The notes: a model not told the origin generated them from the letters alone. DNA of 64,000 bases from Undibacterium sp. KW1 (GCF_009937955.1 NZ_AP018439.1:1798001-1862000), one strand, 5' to 3'. Numbered from the stretch's first letter, positions 10,241-20,537 are shown. A program made the numbers and translations.

Positions 10241-13200
10241 ATGGTCTTCAAGAAGAAAGCGATAGTCTTTGCGCTTTTGACGGTTTTTTTTGAGAGCGAA
10301 ACTGCGTTCGCGCAGTCAGCCTTGACACAGCAATTGAAGGAGCAGGCGCAGTTCTGGCAGCAACGTGGCCGTGACGATAATGCGGCAGATATCTGGCGCA
10401 AGTTGTTGAAGGTTGATGCCAATAATATCGATGCGCTGATGGCCTTGTCCATACTTGAAGCCAAGGCAGGCAATCCCGAGCAGGCCAAAACCTATTTTTC
10501 GCGTTTGCGTGGTACGCAGGCTAGTTCTGCACAAATACGTAATGTTGAACAGGCTTTGCGCCGGGGTAGCAATGGTGGCGTAGGCCAGCTGGAAAACGCC
10601 CGCTTGCTTGCCAAACAGGGTGATACTGAAGCCGCAGTCGATGCCTACAAGCAAATAGGTGATCCTTCCAAGCTCAAAGGCGATGCTGCCTTCGAATACT
10701 TCCAGGTTCTCGCCGGTACCAAGAATGGTCATGCCGAAGCCCGCAAGGGATTGGAAAAACTCAGCAAAGAAAATCCAGGCAACAGCAAATACGCGCTCGC
10801 CTATGCCCAGGTGCTGACTTACCGCGAGCCCAGCAGGGTAGAGGGCATGGCCCTGCTCGAAGGCCTCAGTAGCAGGCCCGATGTCGGCAAGCAAGCGACA
10901 GAATCCTGGCGTCAGTCCCTGAGCTGGATGGGCATGAAACCGGAAAATGCCAAATACTTCAACCATTACCTCGAAAAACATCCGGATGACCAGCTCATCA
11001 GGGACAGGATGGCGGGTTTGACCAGACCTGCGGCAGTTACTCCGCCAGCAGTGCAAACTGCACAAACCGTACAGACTGTAAAGCCGGCAGAGATCAAGCT
11101 CGCAGACAAGTCAGTGAAAACTGAAAAGGTCGATAAGTCTGAGAAGATAGATAAGACTGAAAAGGTCGATAAGCATGAGAAGGCTGATAAGGCTGATAAA
11201 GTTGATAAAGTTGATAAGGCAGCACCAAAACCCAAGCCAGTCGCAGAAAACCCTATAGAGAAGAGCCGCATCGCTGGTTTCAAGGCGCTGGAAGACAATG
11301 AGATAGAGGCTGCAGAAGCCGAATTCCAGGGGCTGATCAAAAACTATCCCAAAAACCCGATGGGTTATGGCGGCATGGGCCTGGTCAAGATGCGCCAGGA
11401 AGAGTTCATTGAGGCGCGTACTTTCTTGCATAAGGCAGTCGATTATTCACCCGCACAATCCAAGGACCAATGGAAGCAAGCTTCTGACGATGCCAGCTAT
11501 TGGGCAACCGTGGCCGAGGCGAGGAATGCCTTTGAAGATGGTGACAGCACCAAAGGTATTGATTTCCTGCGCAAGGCGATTGCCCTGAATGGCAAGGAGC
11601 CAGCCGGTATCCTGCAGCTCGCTGACGCCTTGCAGGCAGAAAATGATTTAAAAGGCGCAGAAGAAAATTACCGCCGCGTCCTTGATGCAGACAAAACCAA
11701 TATCCGCGCACTTGATGGTGTGATTGGTGTACTGGTTCTGCAAAAACGTATTGCTGATCTGGAAGCCCTGAGCAGCATCATGCTGCCACGCCATCTGGCC
11801 ATCATTGCCAACCTGAAGTCTGAAGATTTGTGGAACAAGGCCAAGGCTGCTGAGGCTGCAGGTGACATCAACACAGCACAAAAAATGCTGGAAGATGCCA
11901 TCATGATCAAGCCGGATAATGCCTGGCTGCGCATGGCACTCGCCAGGATTTATCTGAAGCGCGACATGCCAGGACAAGCACGTGCCCTGATCGAAGCCAT
12001 GACCAACGTCGAAGCACCAGACCCTGAAGCGCTGTATGTCAGCGCCTTGCTCAGCGAGATGCAGCAACTCTGGTGGGAAGCCCTGAATACGCTGGAAAGA
12101 GTACCTGCAGCTTCACGCAAGAAAGAAATGGTGGATCTGCAAAAACGTCTGTGGATCAGGGTACAGATAGACCGTATCACCTTGCTGGCCAGGCGCGGCA
12201 ACACCAGTCAGGCGAGTGAGATATTGACACAGGTAGAGCAGGTCGCTGGCAACGATATGGAATTCACCGGCACCATGGCGAACCTGTATATACAGTTGGG
12301 CAACAAGGAACGTGGTTACGCCATGTTGCGCGAGGCTGTGCAAAATACGCCCAAACCGGCAGCAGGTTTACTGTTGCAATATGCGGGTACCCTGATGCAG
12401 GCAAACCAGGAAGGGGAGCTCGAAGCCGTCATGCGCCGGGTAGCCGCCATGCCAAATCTGCAAGAGGCAGAAATTACCGCCTTCACCCAACTGCAAAGAG
12501 TATTGGCGATGCGCTATGCCGAGCGTGCGCGTGAAGCGGGCGATTATGCAACGGCCTATGCCTACATACAGCCCATGCTGATCGCCACCCCTGATGACGA
12601 GATGTTGCTGCTGACGCTGGCCCGTATTTATACGGCGTCAGGCGATAGCGCATCAGCGCGGGAATTGTATGTCAAGGTTTTGCAAAGCGATCCAGAAAAC
12701 CCTGAAGTCTTGCAGGGCCTGGTCTATGCCGCGATGGAAGCACGTGATCTCGACAATGCAGAAAAATACCTGAGTGTGTTGCTGCGCCAGGAACCTGATA
12801 ATCCGCGTTACCTGGCACTGGCAGGCAATGTCGCCAGGGCGCAGGGAAATAATAGCCGCGCCCTTAGCTATTTCAAAAAAGCGCTGGCACTCGAACAGGC
12901 ACAAAAAACCGTGGTCGGCTCAGGCCCTAATGGTTTGCGTCTGGTGGATACAGCACCAGCCAGTGCGGTCAATGATTTCAAAGTCAATCCTTTTGCTGAC
13001 CGTAAATCTGGTGCGCCTGCCAGCGCTCAACAACCGCAGTTAAAAACAGTAGCACCGACTTCGGCACCTGCACCGGGGCCACTCCTGAAAGAAGCACCAG
13101 CCAGTAACTTTACCGGCGGTATATTTGCGCCAGTCGGCAAGCCATTGACTAACTCGCCTGCTCCGGCCAATGTCCCATTGAATAATGTAGCGCCTGGCAG

Positions 13201-14818
13201 CACGCAACCAAAAACTATTCCAAGTTTGCCGAGCTTGCCACCAGCTCCCAAAGCTCAGCCTGCTCCGGCCAGTGTACCTGCGGGATCGGCACCGCCACCA
13301 GTCAATACCTTGCAGCCCAAGATGCCAACGGCAGTCGGTGCCCCACCAGAGCCCAATCGTGGCAGGGCAGATACCTATAGCAATGGCGCGACCATGCAAA
13401 GCCCTTATCCTGAAGGGAAAACCATGCTGGCGCAGTACACGCCAGCTACCCCGTATGTGCCGCCCAAAACCAGCTACACGGCAACAGTGCCGGTGCCGCA
13501 GCAATATGCTGTTAGTAATAGCAACAGTAGCAAAGCGCGGCCAGCGAAGGCAGCCAATGTGAGTGCAGAAGAAGCGGCGTTGCTGAAAGAGATAGATTCG
13601 ATCAACGAACTCAAACGCACAGAAGTATCGGTCGAAGTCGCGGCCAGAGCACGCAGTGGAGAAAAAGGCCTGTCAGCGTTGACCGATGTAGAAATCCCGA
13701 TAGAAGCCCGTATCAACACCCTCGGTCTCGGTCAGTTCGGTCTCAAGATCATTCCCGTGGTGGCCGATGCAGGAACTTTGTATCTGAACGACCCTGCTGT
13801 TTCAGGCCAGTTTGGCCGCAATGCCATCGTGGTAGAACGCGCCAGATACGCCAAAGTCCCGTTCACCACCATCGCCCGTCAGCAAGGCCTCTCCAATGTC
13901 GCCACACTCGATGAAGAAGCCAAAGGCGTCGCCCTCAACCTCAGCTACGAAATAGCCGGTGTCAGAGCAGACATAGGCTCCAGCCCCATAGGCTTCCCCG
14001 TACAAAATGTAGTCGGTGGCCTGCGCTGGAGTGGCAGTGATGATGGCGCCAGCCTAGGCATAGAAATCGCCAGACGCTCCGTGACAGACAGCTACCTCTC
14101 CTATGCCGGAGCCAAAGACAGCCTCTACGGACTCACCTGGGGTGGCATCACCCGCACAGGGGTCAAGATCGACACCTCCTATGACGGCGAAGATGGCGGT
14201 GTCTATGCCAGCCTGGGCTACTACGGCCTCACAGGTAAAAATGTTGCCAAGAACACCGAAGCAGAAGTTGGTGTCGGCGCCTACTGGCGCGCCTACAAAA
14301 CCAATGACTTCAGCTTCACCACTGGTTTAGGGCTCACCTCGTTCTTCTACCAGAAAAACCTGCGCTACTTCACCTACGGACATGGCGGCTACTTCAGCCC
14401 CAAATCCTATGTCGCGCTCGGTATTCCGCTAGAGATAGCAGGACGCAAAGGCAAGTTCTCCTACCAGCTCGCCACCTCACTCGGTGTCCAGCATTTCCGC
14501 GAACTGTCGGCTTTGTATTACCCAAACTCAGCAACAGACCAGGCAGAGCTGGAGCAATTTGCAGCAGCCAACCCCACCATCAACATCCAGACCATTTACC
14601 CTGGTCAGACCAGGACAGCGTTCGCGTTTAAAGTGGGTGGAGCAGCAGAATACCAGCTGACGCCGCATTTATTCCTTGGTGGCAAGATCAGTGCAGATAA
14701 CTCGGGAGATTTCAACGACACCTCGGCAGCCCTGTACCTGCGCTACAGCTTTGAGCCGCGCAAGGCCCCGGTGACGTTCCCGCCTGTCGCTCCCAAGGCG
14801 TATTACCAGGGTAACTGA
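10241..14818 (+). CDS. bcsC: Cellulose export TPR/beta-barrel protein BcsC, first copy
   Basis: 1525 residues. An N-terminal signal peptide (MVFKKKAIVFALL... AFA) is followed by a long TPR superhelix in the periplasm and, after a Pro/Ala-rich linker (about residues 900-1095), a C-terminal outer-membrane barrel (BcsC C-terminal domain) that lets the glucan out. A Lys/Asp-rich stretch at about residues 285-330 repeats EKVDK/DKVDK units. Start ATG 10241 follows AGGGGAAGTAA. A 161-bp gap without a clear terminator separates it from bcsAB. The last 429 residues are identical to those of the next gene. A rho-independent terminator follows. Confidence 0.93.
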   Translation: MVFKKKAIVFALLTVFFESETAFAQSALTQQLKEQAQFWQQRGRDDNAADIWRKLLKVDANNIDALMALSILEAKAGNPEQAKTYFSRLRGTQASSAQIRNVEQALRRGSNGGVGQLENARLLAKQGDTEAAVDAYKQIGDPSKLKGDAAFEYFQVLAGTKNGHAEARKGLEKLSKENPGNSKYALAYAQVLTYREPSRVEGMALLEGLSSRPDVGKQATESWRQSLSWMGMKPENAKYFNHYLEKHPDDQLIRDRMAGLTRPAAVTPPAVQTAQTVQTVKPAEIKLADKSVKTEKVDKSEKIDKTEKVDKHEKADKADKVDKVDKAAPKPKPVAENPIEKSRIAGFKALEDNEIEAAEAEFQGLIKNYPKNPMGYGGMGLVKMRQEEFIEARTFLHKAVDYSPAQSKDQWKQASDDASYWATVAEARNAFEDGDSTKGIDFLRKAIALNGKEPAGILQLADALQAENDLKGAEENYRRVLDADKTNIRALDGVIGVLVLQKRIADLEALSSIMLPRHLAIIANLKSEDLWNKAKAAEAAGDINTAQKMLEDAIMIKPDNAWLRMALARIYLKRDMPGQARALIEAMTNVEAPDPEALYVSALLSEMQQLWWEALNTLERVPAASRKKEMVDLQKRLWIRVQIDRITLLARRGNTSQASEILTQVEQVAGNDMEFTGTMANLYIQLGNKERGYAMLREAVQNTPKPAAGLLLQYAGTLMQANQEGELEAVMRRVAAMPNLQEAEITAFTQLQRVLAMRYAERAREAGDYATAYAYIQPMLIATPDDEMLLLTLARIYTASGDSASARELYVKVLQSDPENPEVLQGLVYAAMEARDLDNAEKYLSVLLRQEPDNPRYLALAGNVARAQGNNSRALSYFKKALALEQAQKTVVGSGPNGLRLVDTAPASAVNDFKVNPFADRKSGAPASAQQPQLKTVAPTSAPAPGPLLKEAPASNFTGGIFAPVGKPLTNSPAPANVPLNNVAPGSTQPKTIPSLPSLPPAPKAQPAPASVPAGSAPPPVNTLQPKMPTAVGAPPEPNRGRADTYSNGATMQSPYPEGKTMLAQYTPATPYVPPKTSYTATVPVPQQYAVSNSNSSKARPAKAANVSAEEAALLKEIDSINELKRTEVSVEVAARARSGEKGLSALTDVEIPIEARINTLGLGQFGLKIIPVVADAGTLYLNDPAVSGQFGRNAIVVERARYAKVPFTTIARQQGLSNVATLDEEAKGVALNLSYEIAGVRADIGSSPIGFPVQNVVGGLRWSGSDDGASLGIEIARRSVTDSYLSYAGAKDSLYGLTWGGITRTGVKIDTSYDGEDGGVYASLGYYGLTGKNVAKNTEAEVGVGAYWRAYKTNDFSFTTGLGLTSFFYQKNLRYFTYGHGGYFSPKSYVALGIPLEIAGRKGKFSYQLATSLGVQHFRELSALYYPNSATDQAELEQFAAANPTINIQTIYPGQTRTAFAFKVGGAAEYQLTPHLFLGGKISADNSGDFNDTSAALYLRYSFEPRKAPVTFPPVAPKAYYQGN
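13531..14818 (+). repeat. Near-identical bcsC 3' block, copy A (1288 bp; partner 18529-19816)
   Basis: Aligned by eye at a constant offset of 4998 bp with copy B, up to and including the stop codon. I count about 30 base differences, all silent, and a long stretch (roughly 13915-14155) with none. Upstream of the block the two genes diverge strongly. This points to gene conversion. Confidence 0.9.
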
Positions 14819-14854
14819 GTCAGGCTAATCAGACTTAAATTGCGCAATGCGATG

Positions 14855-14891
14855 AAACCGTTCAAATCTTTCTGGTTTGAGCGGTTTTTTT
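14855..14891 (+). terminator. Rho-independent terminator after first bcsC
   Basis: AAACCGTTCAAA and TTTGAGCGGTTT form a 12-bp stem (one G-T pair) with a short loop, followed by a T-run ending at 14891. It lies 37 bp after the bcsC stop and before the second bcsC, so the second copy probably needs its own promoter within 14892-15049 or read-through. Confidence 0.85.
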
Positions 14892-15049
14892 ATTGGATTT
14901 ACAATAGATTTACAATTCCTGCCACACATGGACTTCCTATTTATGCTGGCTTACTTCAAAATGCAGGTGAAGTGAGTGTTTGTAAAGTGTTTATACATAA
15001 GCATTGGCAGACGATGCTCTCACTGGCGAAGAAGTTAAAGGGGACATGA

Positions 15050-18000
15050 ATGACATTTAAGAAGAAAGCGCTGGTATTGGCGCTTTTGACGGCATATCTG
15101 GAAAGCGGGACAGCTCTCGCGAATACCCCTTTGACGCAACAATTGAAAGAGCAGGCGCAATTCTGGGCACAGCGTGGCAAGGATGAAAATGCTGCCGATG
15201 CCTGGCGCAAGGTCTTGAAACTGGAACCATCCAATGTCGATGCCTTGCTGGCCCTGGTCTTATTTGAAGCCAAGGCGGGCAATACTGCACAGGCAAAATC
15301 CTATTATTCCAAACTGCGGGGTTCGCAAGCCACGATAGCGCAATTACGTACGGCTGAAAATGCCGTCTTGCAGGGCGGTAGTGGTAGCGGCGGTCAACTC
15401 GAAGAAGCACGCAAGCTTGCTAAGCAGGGCGATGCCGACAGTGCGGTCGAAGCCTACAAGCAAATGGGCGACCCTTCAAAGCTCAAGGGCGATGCCGCTT
15501 TCGAATATTTTCAGGTATTGGCCGGTACCAAGGCGGGTTATCCTGATGCCAAGCGTGGCCTGGAAAAACTGCAAAAAGAAAATCCAGGCAATACCCGCTA
15601 TGCACTGGCCTATGCCCAGGTGCTGACTTATCGCGAACCCACGCGTGTGGAAGGTATGGCAGCGCTGGAGCAATTGACCGTCAAGGCTGATGTTGGCAAG
15701 CAGGCCGGGGATTCCTGGCGTCAGGCCTTGAGTTGGATGGGTGTCAAGAATGAAAATGCGAAACATTTCCGCCGCTATCTCGATAAGTTTCCGAATGACC
15801 AGGTCATCAGCGAGCGACTTGCCAGTCTGAGTCATCCGCCAGCGCCAGCAGTGCCAGAAGAAAAATCCAATCCTGCCAAGGTCATGGCGGCTGCCAAGCA
15901 AAGTACGGCGGTGCAGGCCGCAGCTGAAAGCAAGCAAAAAATAGAAGCAGCGGCAAAACCTGAAGTGGTCGCCAGGGCTGAGCCAAAAAACAGCAATAAG
16001 CCAGAAGCCCAGTCAAAATCAAACGGTGACGCGCCAGAAAAAGCACGCACTGCGGCTTTCAAGGCGCTGGATGACAATGACCTCAAAACAGCGGAGGCAG
16101 CTTTCCAGGCGCTGATCAAATCACATCCCAAAGATTCCGCCGGGTATGGTGGCATGGGCCTGGTAAAAATGCGCCAGGATGAGTTTGTTGAGTCACGTAC
16201 ACTCCTGCAAAAAGCGGTGGAATTGTCACCTTCCAATCGCAAGGATCAATGGAAGCCTGCTTTTGACCGTGCCAATTACTGGGGCATGATCGCAGACGCG
16301 CGTACTGCATTTGAAGACAGCAATAGCAGCAAGGGTATCGCCTTATTGCGCAAGGCCGTGGAAATGGACCCCAAGGAAGCAGTCGGCATATTGCAGCTCG
16401 GTGATGCCTTGCTGGCAGAAAATGATGTAGTCGGTGCCGAGGCAAATTTCCGTCTGGTTTTGCGTGATGATAAAAAGAACCTGGGTGCGCTTGATAGCCT
16501 AATAGGTTTGCTGGCACTGCAAAAACGCATCAAGGATCTGGAAGAGCTTAGCGCCTATATGTCGCCGCGCCAGATGACGGTGCTGTATGAATTGAAGGCA
16601 ACACAGCTATGGGACAAAGCCAAGGCGGCTGAAGCAGCGGGTAATATCGCCGTCGCGCAAGCCAACCTCGAAGATGCCGTGCTGATCACGCCTGACAATC
16701 CCTGGTTGCGCATGGCCCTGGCAAAAATCTACCTGGACCAGAATGCGCCGGGCGCAGCACGCGCCCTGATGGATGCGATAGCCAATGTAGAAAATCCTCA
16801 GGCCGAAGCCCTGTACGCCAGCGCCTTGCTGAGCGCCATGCAGCAATTATGGTGGGAAGGTCTGATGACGCTGGAGCGCCTGCCTGCCGCCGCCAGAAAA
16901 CCTGAAATGTTCGAGCTGCAAAAGCGTCTCTGGACCAGAGTGCAGGTTGATCGCCTGAATGTCTTTGTCAATCGCGGTGATATCGCAAGAGCACGCGAAC
17001 TGCTGGGCGTCATAGAAAATACTGCCGGCAATGATGCAGAATTTGTTGGCATCATCGCCGCCTTCCACATGAAGGTGGGCGACCCTGCGCATGGCCTGGC
17101 ACTCGTCAAGCGCGCGGTAGAAGGCACACCTAATCCCCAGGCAGGTTTGTTGCTGCAATATGGCATGGCCTTGTTGCGCGCAAATCAGGAAGCAGAAGTG
17201 CTGGCTGTCATGCGCCGTGTCGCTGACATGCCCAAGCTGACTACAGAGGAAGTCACTGATTACAAAGACTTGCAGCGTATAGTTTCGATGCGCTATTCCG
17301 AGCGTGCGCGTGAAGCCGGTGACTATGCCAGCGCTTTCAATTTTATCCAGCCCATGCTGATCGCTGACCCTGAAGACAATTTGCTGTTGCTGGCTTTGGC
17401 ACGCATTTATTCTTCTGCGGGTGATACTGATTCTGCCAAGGATTTATATCAACGCGTTTTGCAGTCAGAACCCGATAATCCTGAAGTCTTGCATGGACTG
17501 GTCTATGCCGCGATACAGGTCAAGGATTTTGACACTGCAGAGCAACACCTGGCAACGCTGATGCAGCAGCAGCCATCCAATCCGCGCTTTATTTCCCTGG
17601 CCGGTAACCTCGCACGTGCACGCGGTAATACCGGTAAAGCCCTGGAGTATTTCAGGCAGGCCCTGGCATTGGAACAGTCACAAAGACCAGGCACCGATAT
17701 GGGTGCAAATGGCATACGCCTGGTCGCACAGGCGCAGCCAGCGAATGTCAGCGAATTCAGTGTCAATCCTTTTGCTGACCGCAGCGGCAGAACCCAGCTT
17801 GCGGCCGCATCCTATGCAGCACCTGCACCTGCCCCTGCACCACAGCAGCTAGTGGCACCTAATCCCAGGAGCGCGATTTTTGCCCCGGTAGGCGTGCCTT
17901 TGCAGGCCGCGCAGCCACAGTACGCTCAACCCCAATATGCGCAGCCTCAATATGCACAGGCACCCCAGCCAGTGCAAGCAGCGCCGCAATATGTGATCCC

Positions 18001-19816
18001 ACAATTGCCAGCCTCTACCATGGCCGCTGCACAAAGCCGTGCCGCCTATCCGGTAATGGCCGCTACTGCTCCGGCACCCATGTCCGGTATCCCGCAGTTG
18101 CCCGCTACTGCCTTGAATAACAGGGCGCCAGCACCAGTATCGGTACCTGCGCCTCAACAGGCTTATGCAGGCAATGTTATTCCAGCGACAGTGAAGGGGG
18201 GCTCCAGCGGTAACGTCAGTACGACGACAGGTGCAGCAACGGTATATCAGATTCCACCAGCTAATCTGACACGCAGCCCATTATCACAAGCGCCACAATC
18301 AACACAGGCCTCACAAGCTGCATCGGTGCAAACGAATCCACTGCAAAATCAGGCCGCGCCAAAAAACAGTGATGCAAGCGGCAGTGCTGCTAATGTACCG
18401 GCACTGGTGACACCTTATGTGCCACCCAAAGCCAGCTATTCAGCCGCGCCCGTGCCTGTGCCGCAACAATACGCAGCGGCTGGCAACAACGCTTATACTG
18501 CTGCTCCAGCCAACCTGGCCCAGACAGGCAAAGCGCGGCCAGCGAAGGCCGCCAATGTGAGTGCAGAAGAAGCGGCGTTGCTGAAAGAGATAGATTCGAT
18601 CAACGAACTCAAACGCACAGAAGTATCGGTCGAAGTCGCGGCCAGAGCGCGCAGTGGAGAAAAAGGCCTGTCAGCGTTGACCGATGTAGAAATCCCGATC
18701 GAAGCCCGCATCAACACCCTCGGCCTCGGCCAGTTCGGTCTCAAGATTATTCCCGTGGTGGCCGACGCGGGTACCCTGTATCTGAACGACCCTGCTGTTT
18801 CAGGCCAGTTTGGCCGCAATGCCATCGTGGTAGAACGTGCCAGATACGCCAAAGTCCCGTTCACCACCATCGCCCGCCAGCAAGGCCTGTCCAACGTCGC
18901 CACACTCGATGAAGAAGCCAAAGGCGTCGCCCTCAACCTCAGCTACGAAATAGCCGGTGTCAGAGCAGACATAGGCTCCAGCCCCATAGGCTTCCCCGTA
19001 CAAAATGTAGTCGGTGGCCTGCGCTGGAGTGGCAGTGATGATGGCGCCAGCCTAGGCATAGAAATCGCCAGACGCTCCGTGACAGACAGCTACCTCTCCT
19101 ATGCCGGAGCCAAAGACAGCCTCTACGGACTCACCTGGGGTGGCATCACCCGCACCGGCGTCAAGATCGACACCTCCTATGACGGCGAAGATGGCGGCGT
19201 CTATGCCAGCCTGGGCTACTACGGCCTCACAGGTAAAAACGTCGCCAAGAACACCGAAGCAGAAGTCGGTGTCGGCGCCTACTGGCGCGCCTACAAAACC
19301 AATGACTTCAGCTTCACCACTGGTTTAGGGCTCACCTCCTTCTTCTACCAGAAAAACCTGCGCTACTTCACCTACGGACATGGCGGCTACTTCAGCCCCA
19401 AATCCTATGTCGCGCTCGGTATTCCGCTAGAGATAGCAGGCCGCAAAGGCAAGTTCTCCTACCAGCTCGCCACCTCACTCGGTGTCCAGCACTTCCGCGA
19501 ACTGTCAGCCTTGTATTACCCAAACTCAGCAACAGACCAGGCAGAGCTGGAGCAATTTGCAGCAGCCAACCCCACCATCAACATCCAGACCATTTACCCT
19601 GGTCAGACCAGGACAGCGTTCGCGTTTAAAGTGGGTGGAGCAGCAGAATACCAGCTGACGCCGCATTTATTCCTTGGTGGCAAGATCAGTGCAGATAACT
19701 CGGGAGATTTCAACGACACCTCGGCAGCCCTGTACCTGCGCTACAGCTTTGAGCCGCGCAAGGCCCCGGTGACATTCCCGCCTGTCGCTCCTAAGGCGTA
19801 TTACCAGGGTAATTAA
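15050..19816 (+). CDS. bcsC: Cellulose export TPR/beta-barrel protein BcsC, second copy
   Basis: 1588 residues with the same plan as the first copy: signal peptide (MTFKKKALVLALL... ALA), periplasmic TPR array, disordered linker, outer-membrane barrel. The TPR part is similar but clearly diverged. The linker is longer and includes tandem QPQYA units near 17915-17960. The barrel and the segment before it (from KARPAKAANV on) are identical to copy one at protein level. ATG 15050 follows AAAGGGGACATGA. With a terminator in front of it, this copy may be expressed independently. Two complete bcsC genes in tandem are unusual; whether they serve one or two synthases is unknown. Confidence 0.93.
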   Translation: MTFKKKALVLALLTAYLESGTALANTPLTQQLKEQAQFWAQRGKDENAADAWRKVLKLEPSNVDALLALVLFEAKAGNTAQAKSYYSKLRGSQATIAQLRTAENAVLQGGSGSGGQLEEARKLAKQGDADSAVEAYKQMGDPSKLKGDAAFEYFQVLAGTKAGYPDAKRGLEKLQKENPGNTRYALAYAQVLTYREPTRVEGMAALEQLTVKADVGKQAGDSWRQALSWMGVKNENAKHFRRYLDKFPNDQVISERLASLSHPPAPAVPEEKSNPAKVMAAAKQSTAVQAAAESKQKIEAAAKPEVVARAEPKNSNKPEAQSKSNGDAPEKARTAAFKALDDNDLKTAEAAFQALIKSHPKDSAGYGGMGLVKMRQDEFVESRTLLQKAVELSPSNRKDQWKPAFDRANYWGMIADARTAFEDSNSSKGIALLRKAVEMDPKEAVGILQLGDALLAENDVVGAEANFRLVLRDDKKNLGALDSLIGLLALQKRIKDLEELSAYMSPRQMTVLYELKATQLWDKAKAAEAAGNIAVAQANLEDAVLITPDNPWLRMALAKIYLDQNAPGAARALMDAIANVENPQAEALYASALLSAMQQLWWEGLMTLERLPAAARKPEMFELQKRLWTRVQVDRLNVFVNRGDIARARELLGVIENTAGNDAEFVGIIAAFHMKVGDPAHGLALVKRAVEGTPNPQAGLLLQYGMALLRANQEAEVLAVMRRVADMPKLTTEEVTDYKDLQRIVSMRYSERAREAGDYASAFNFIQPMLIADPEDNLLLLALARIYSSAGDTDSAKDLYQRVLQSEPDNPEVLHGLVYAAIQVKDFDTAEQHLATLMQQQPSNPRFISLAGNLARARGNTGKALEYFRQALALEQSQRPGTDMGANGIRLVAQAQPANVSEFSVNPFADRSGRTQLAAASYAAPAPAPAPQQLVAPNPRSAIFAPVGVPLQAAQPQYAQPQYAQPQYAQAPQPVQAAPQYVIPQLPASTMAAAQSRAAYPVMAATAPAPMSGIPQLPATALNNRAPAPVSVPAPQQAYAGNVIPATVKGGSSGNVSTTTGAATVYQIPPANLTRSPLSQAPQSTQASQAASVQTNPLQNQAAPKNSDASGSAANVPALVTPYVPPKASYSAAPVPVPQQYAAAGNNAYTAAPANLAQTGKARPAKAANVSAEEAALLKEIDSINELKRTEVSVEVAARARSGEKGLSALTDVEIPIEARINTLGLGQFGLKIIPVVADAGTLYLNDPAVSGQFGRNAIVVERARYAKVPFTTIARQQGLSNVATLDEEAKGVALNLSYEIAGVRADIGSSPIGFPVQNVVGGLRWSGSDDGASLGIEIARRSVTDSYLSYAGAKDSLYGLTWGGITRTGVKIDTSYDGEDGGVYASLGYYGLTGKNVAKNTEAEVGVGAYWRAYKTNDFSFTTGLGLTSFFYQKNLRYFTYGHGGYFSPKSYVALGIPLEIAGRKGKFSYQLATSLGVQHFRELSALYYPNSATDQAELEQFAAANPTINIQTIYPGQTRTAFAFKVGGAAEYQLTPHLFLGGKISADNSGDFNDTSAALYLRYSFEPRKAPVTFPPVAPKAYYQGN
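18529..19816 (+). repeat. Near-identical bcsC 3' block, copy B (1288 bp; partner 13531-14818)
   Basis: Partner of copy A, ending at the second bcsC stop codon (AAT TAA here, AAC TGA in copy A). Differences are silent and cluster toward the 5' third and the 3' end. Confidence 0.9.
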
Positions 19817-19839
19817 GTATTTTTTGAAAGCAAGAGATC

Positions 19840-20271
19840 ATGAAAGTCGCGGCACACCATATTCAATCACTCTTTGCGGGTCTGTTGGCCTTGAGCTTTG
19901 TTGCAAACGCATATGCGCAAGACCCAAATGCAGAAGGCCGCAATTTTCTTGCTGAAGGAAATAATAGCGCTGCCAGTAAAAAATTTGCAGAAGCCGCCAA
20001 GATCAACCCGTTTGATGCTTCGGCTCTCAATAACCAGGCCGTTGCTCTGGCTGCACAGGGCGATAATGAAAAAGCGCTTAATCTGCTGGAAAGGGCAAAC
20101 CGTCTTGCCCCCAACCGTGCTGATATCGCAGCTAACCTCAATGAATTACGGAACTGGATGAACCGCAATACGCCACAAGTCGCTGCCGTGCAGAGAAAGG
20201 CTCCGGTACCTGGTGCTTACCCCAATCAGGGTGATATTCCACCAGAGCCGCCACCTCTGTGGAAAAAATGA
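19840..20271 (+). CDS. Small secreted TPR protein at end of cellulose cluster
   Basis: 143 residues: a signal peptide ending near NAYAQ (residue about 27), two TPR-like helical pairs (about residues 33-107, FAEAAKINPFDASALNNQAV and EKALNLLERANRLAPN), and a Pro-rich C-terminus ending PPEPPPLWKK. It follows the second bcsC by 23 bp and has a Shine-Dalgarno-like AAGCAAGAG, so it is likely the last gene of that transcript. A periplasmic partner of BcsC is a reasonable inference from context; I do not recognise a named family. Confidence 0.75.
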   Translation: MKVAAHHIQSLFAGLLALSFVANAYAQDPNAEGRNFLAEGNNSAASKKFAEAAKINPFDASALNNQAVALAAQGDNEKALNLLERANRLAPNRADIAANLNELRNWMNRNTPQVAAVQRKAPVPGAYPNQGDIPPEPPPLWKK

Positions 20272-20505
20272 ATAAGCTTATTTCCGCAACATTCTTGCAA
20301 ATTGCTGAATTCTGAGGCACTATACTTTTGAAATATCTGCTTAGGCGGGTAAAACCATGCAAAAACAATAATTAAGCTGAATACATACGCAAATATTGAT
20401 ATGAAACACATTGCTTTCTTTTTCTTCTTTTATTTTAGCTATTCCAAGCCAAGGGCGGTGGAAAGACGGTAAGCACTCGAAGAAAAAGAGCCAAACCAAA
20501 ATTCT

Positions 20506-20537
20506 AAAAAACCGCCCGATCAGGCGGTTTTTTTTTG
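20506..20537 (+). terminator. Rho-independent terminator after cellulose cluster
   Basis: ACCGCC (20511-20516) and GGCGGT (20523-20528) form the stem core, extended by flanking A/T pairs and followed by T9. It lies in the 374-bp gap between the TPR gene and aroG; the rest of that gap holds no gene that I can support. Confidence 0.88.

Noticed and set aside
13040..13504. 154-residue Trp/Arg-rich minus-strand ORF in the bcsC linker
   Set aside because: A shadow of the Pro/Ala-rich linker codons, with unnatural composition.
14840..15049. 69-residue ORF between the bcsC genes
   Set aside because: It covers the terminator hairpin and has no ribosome site or protein-like composition.
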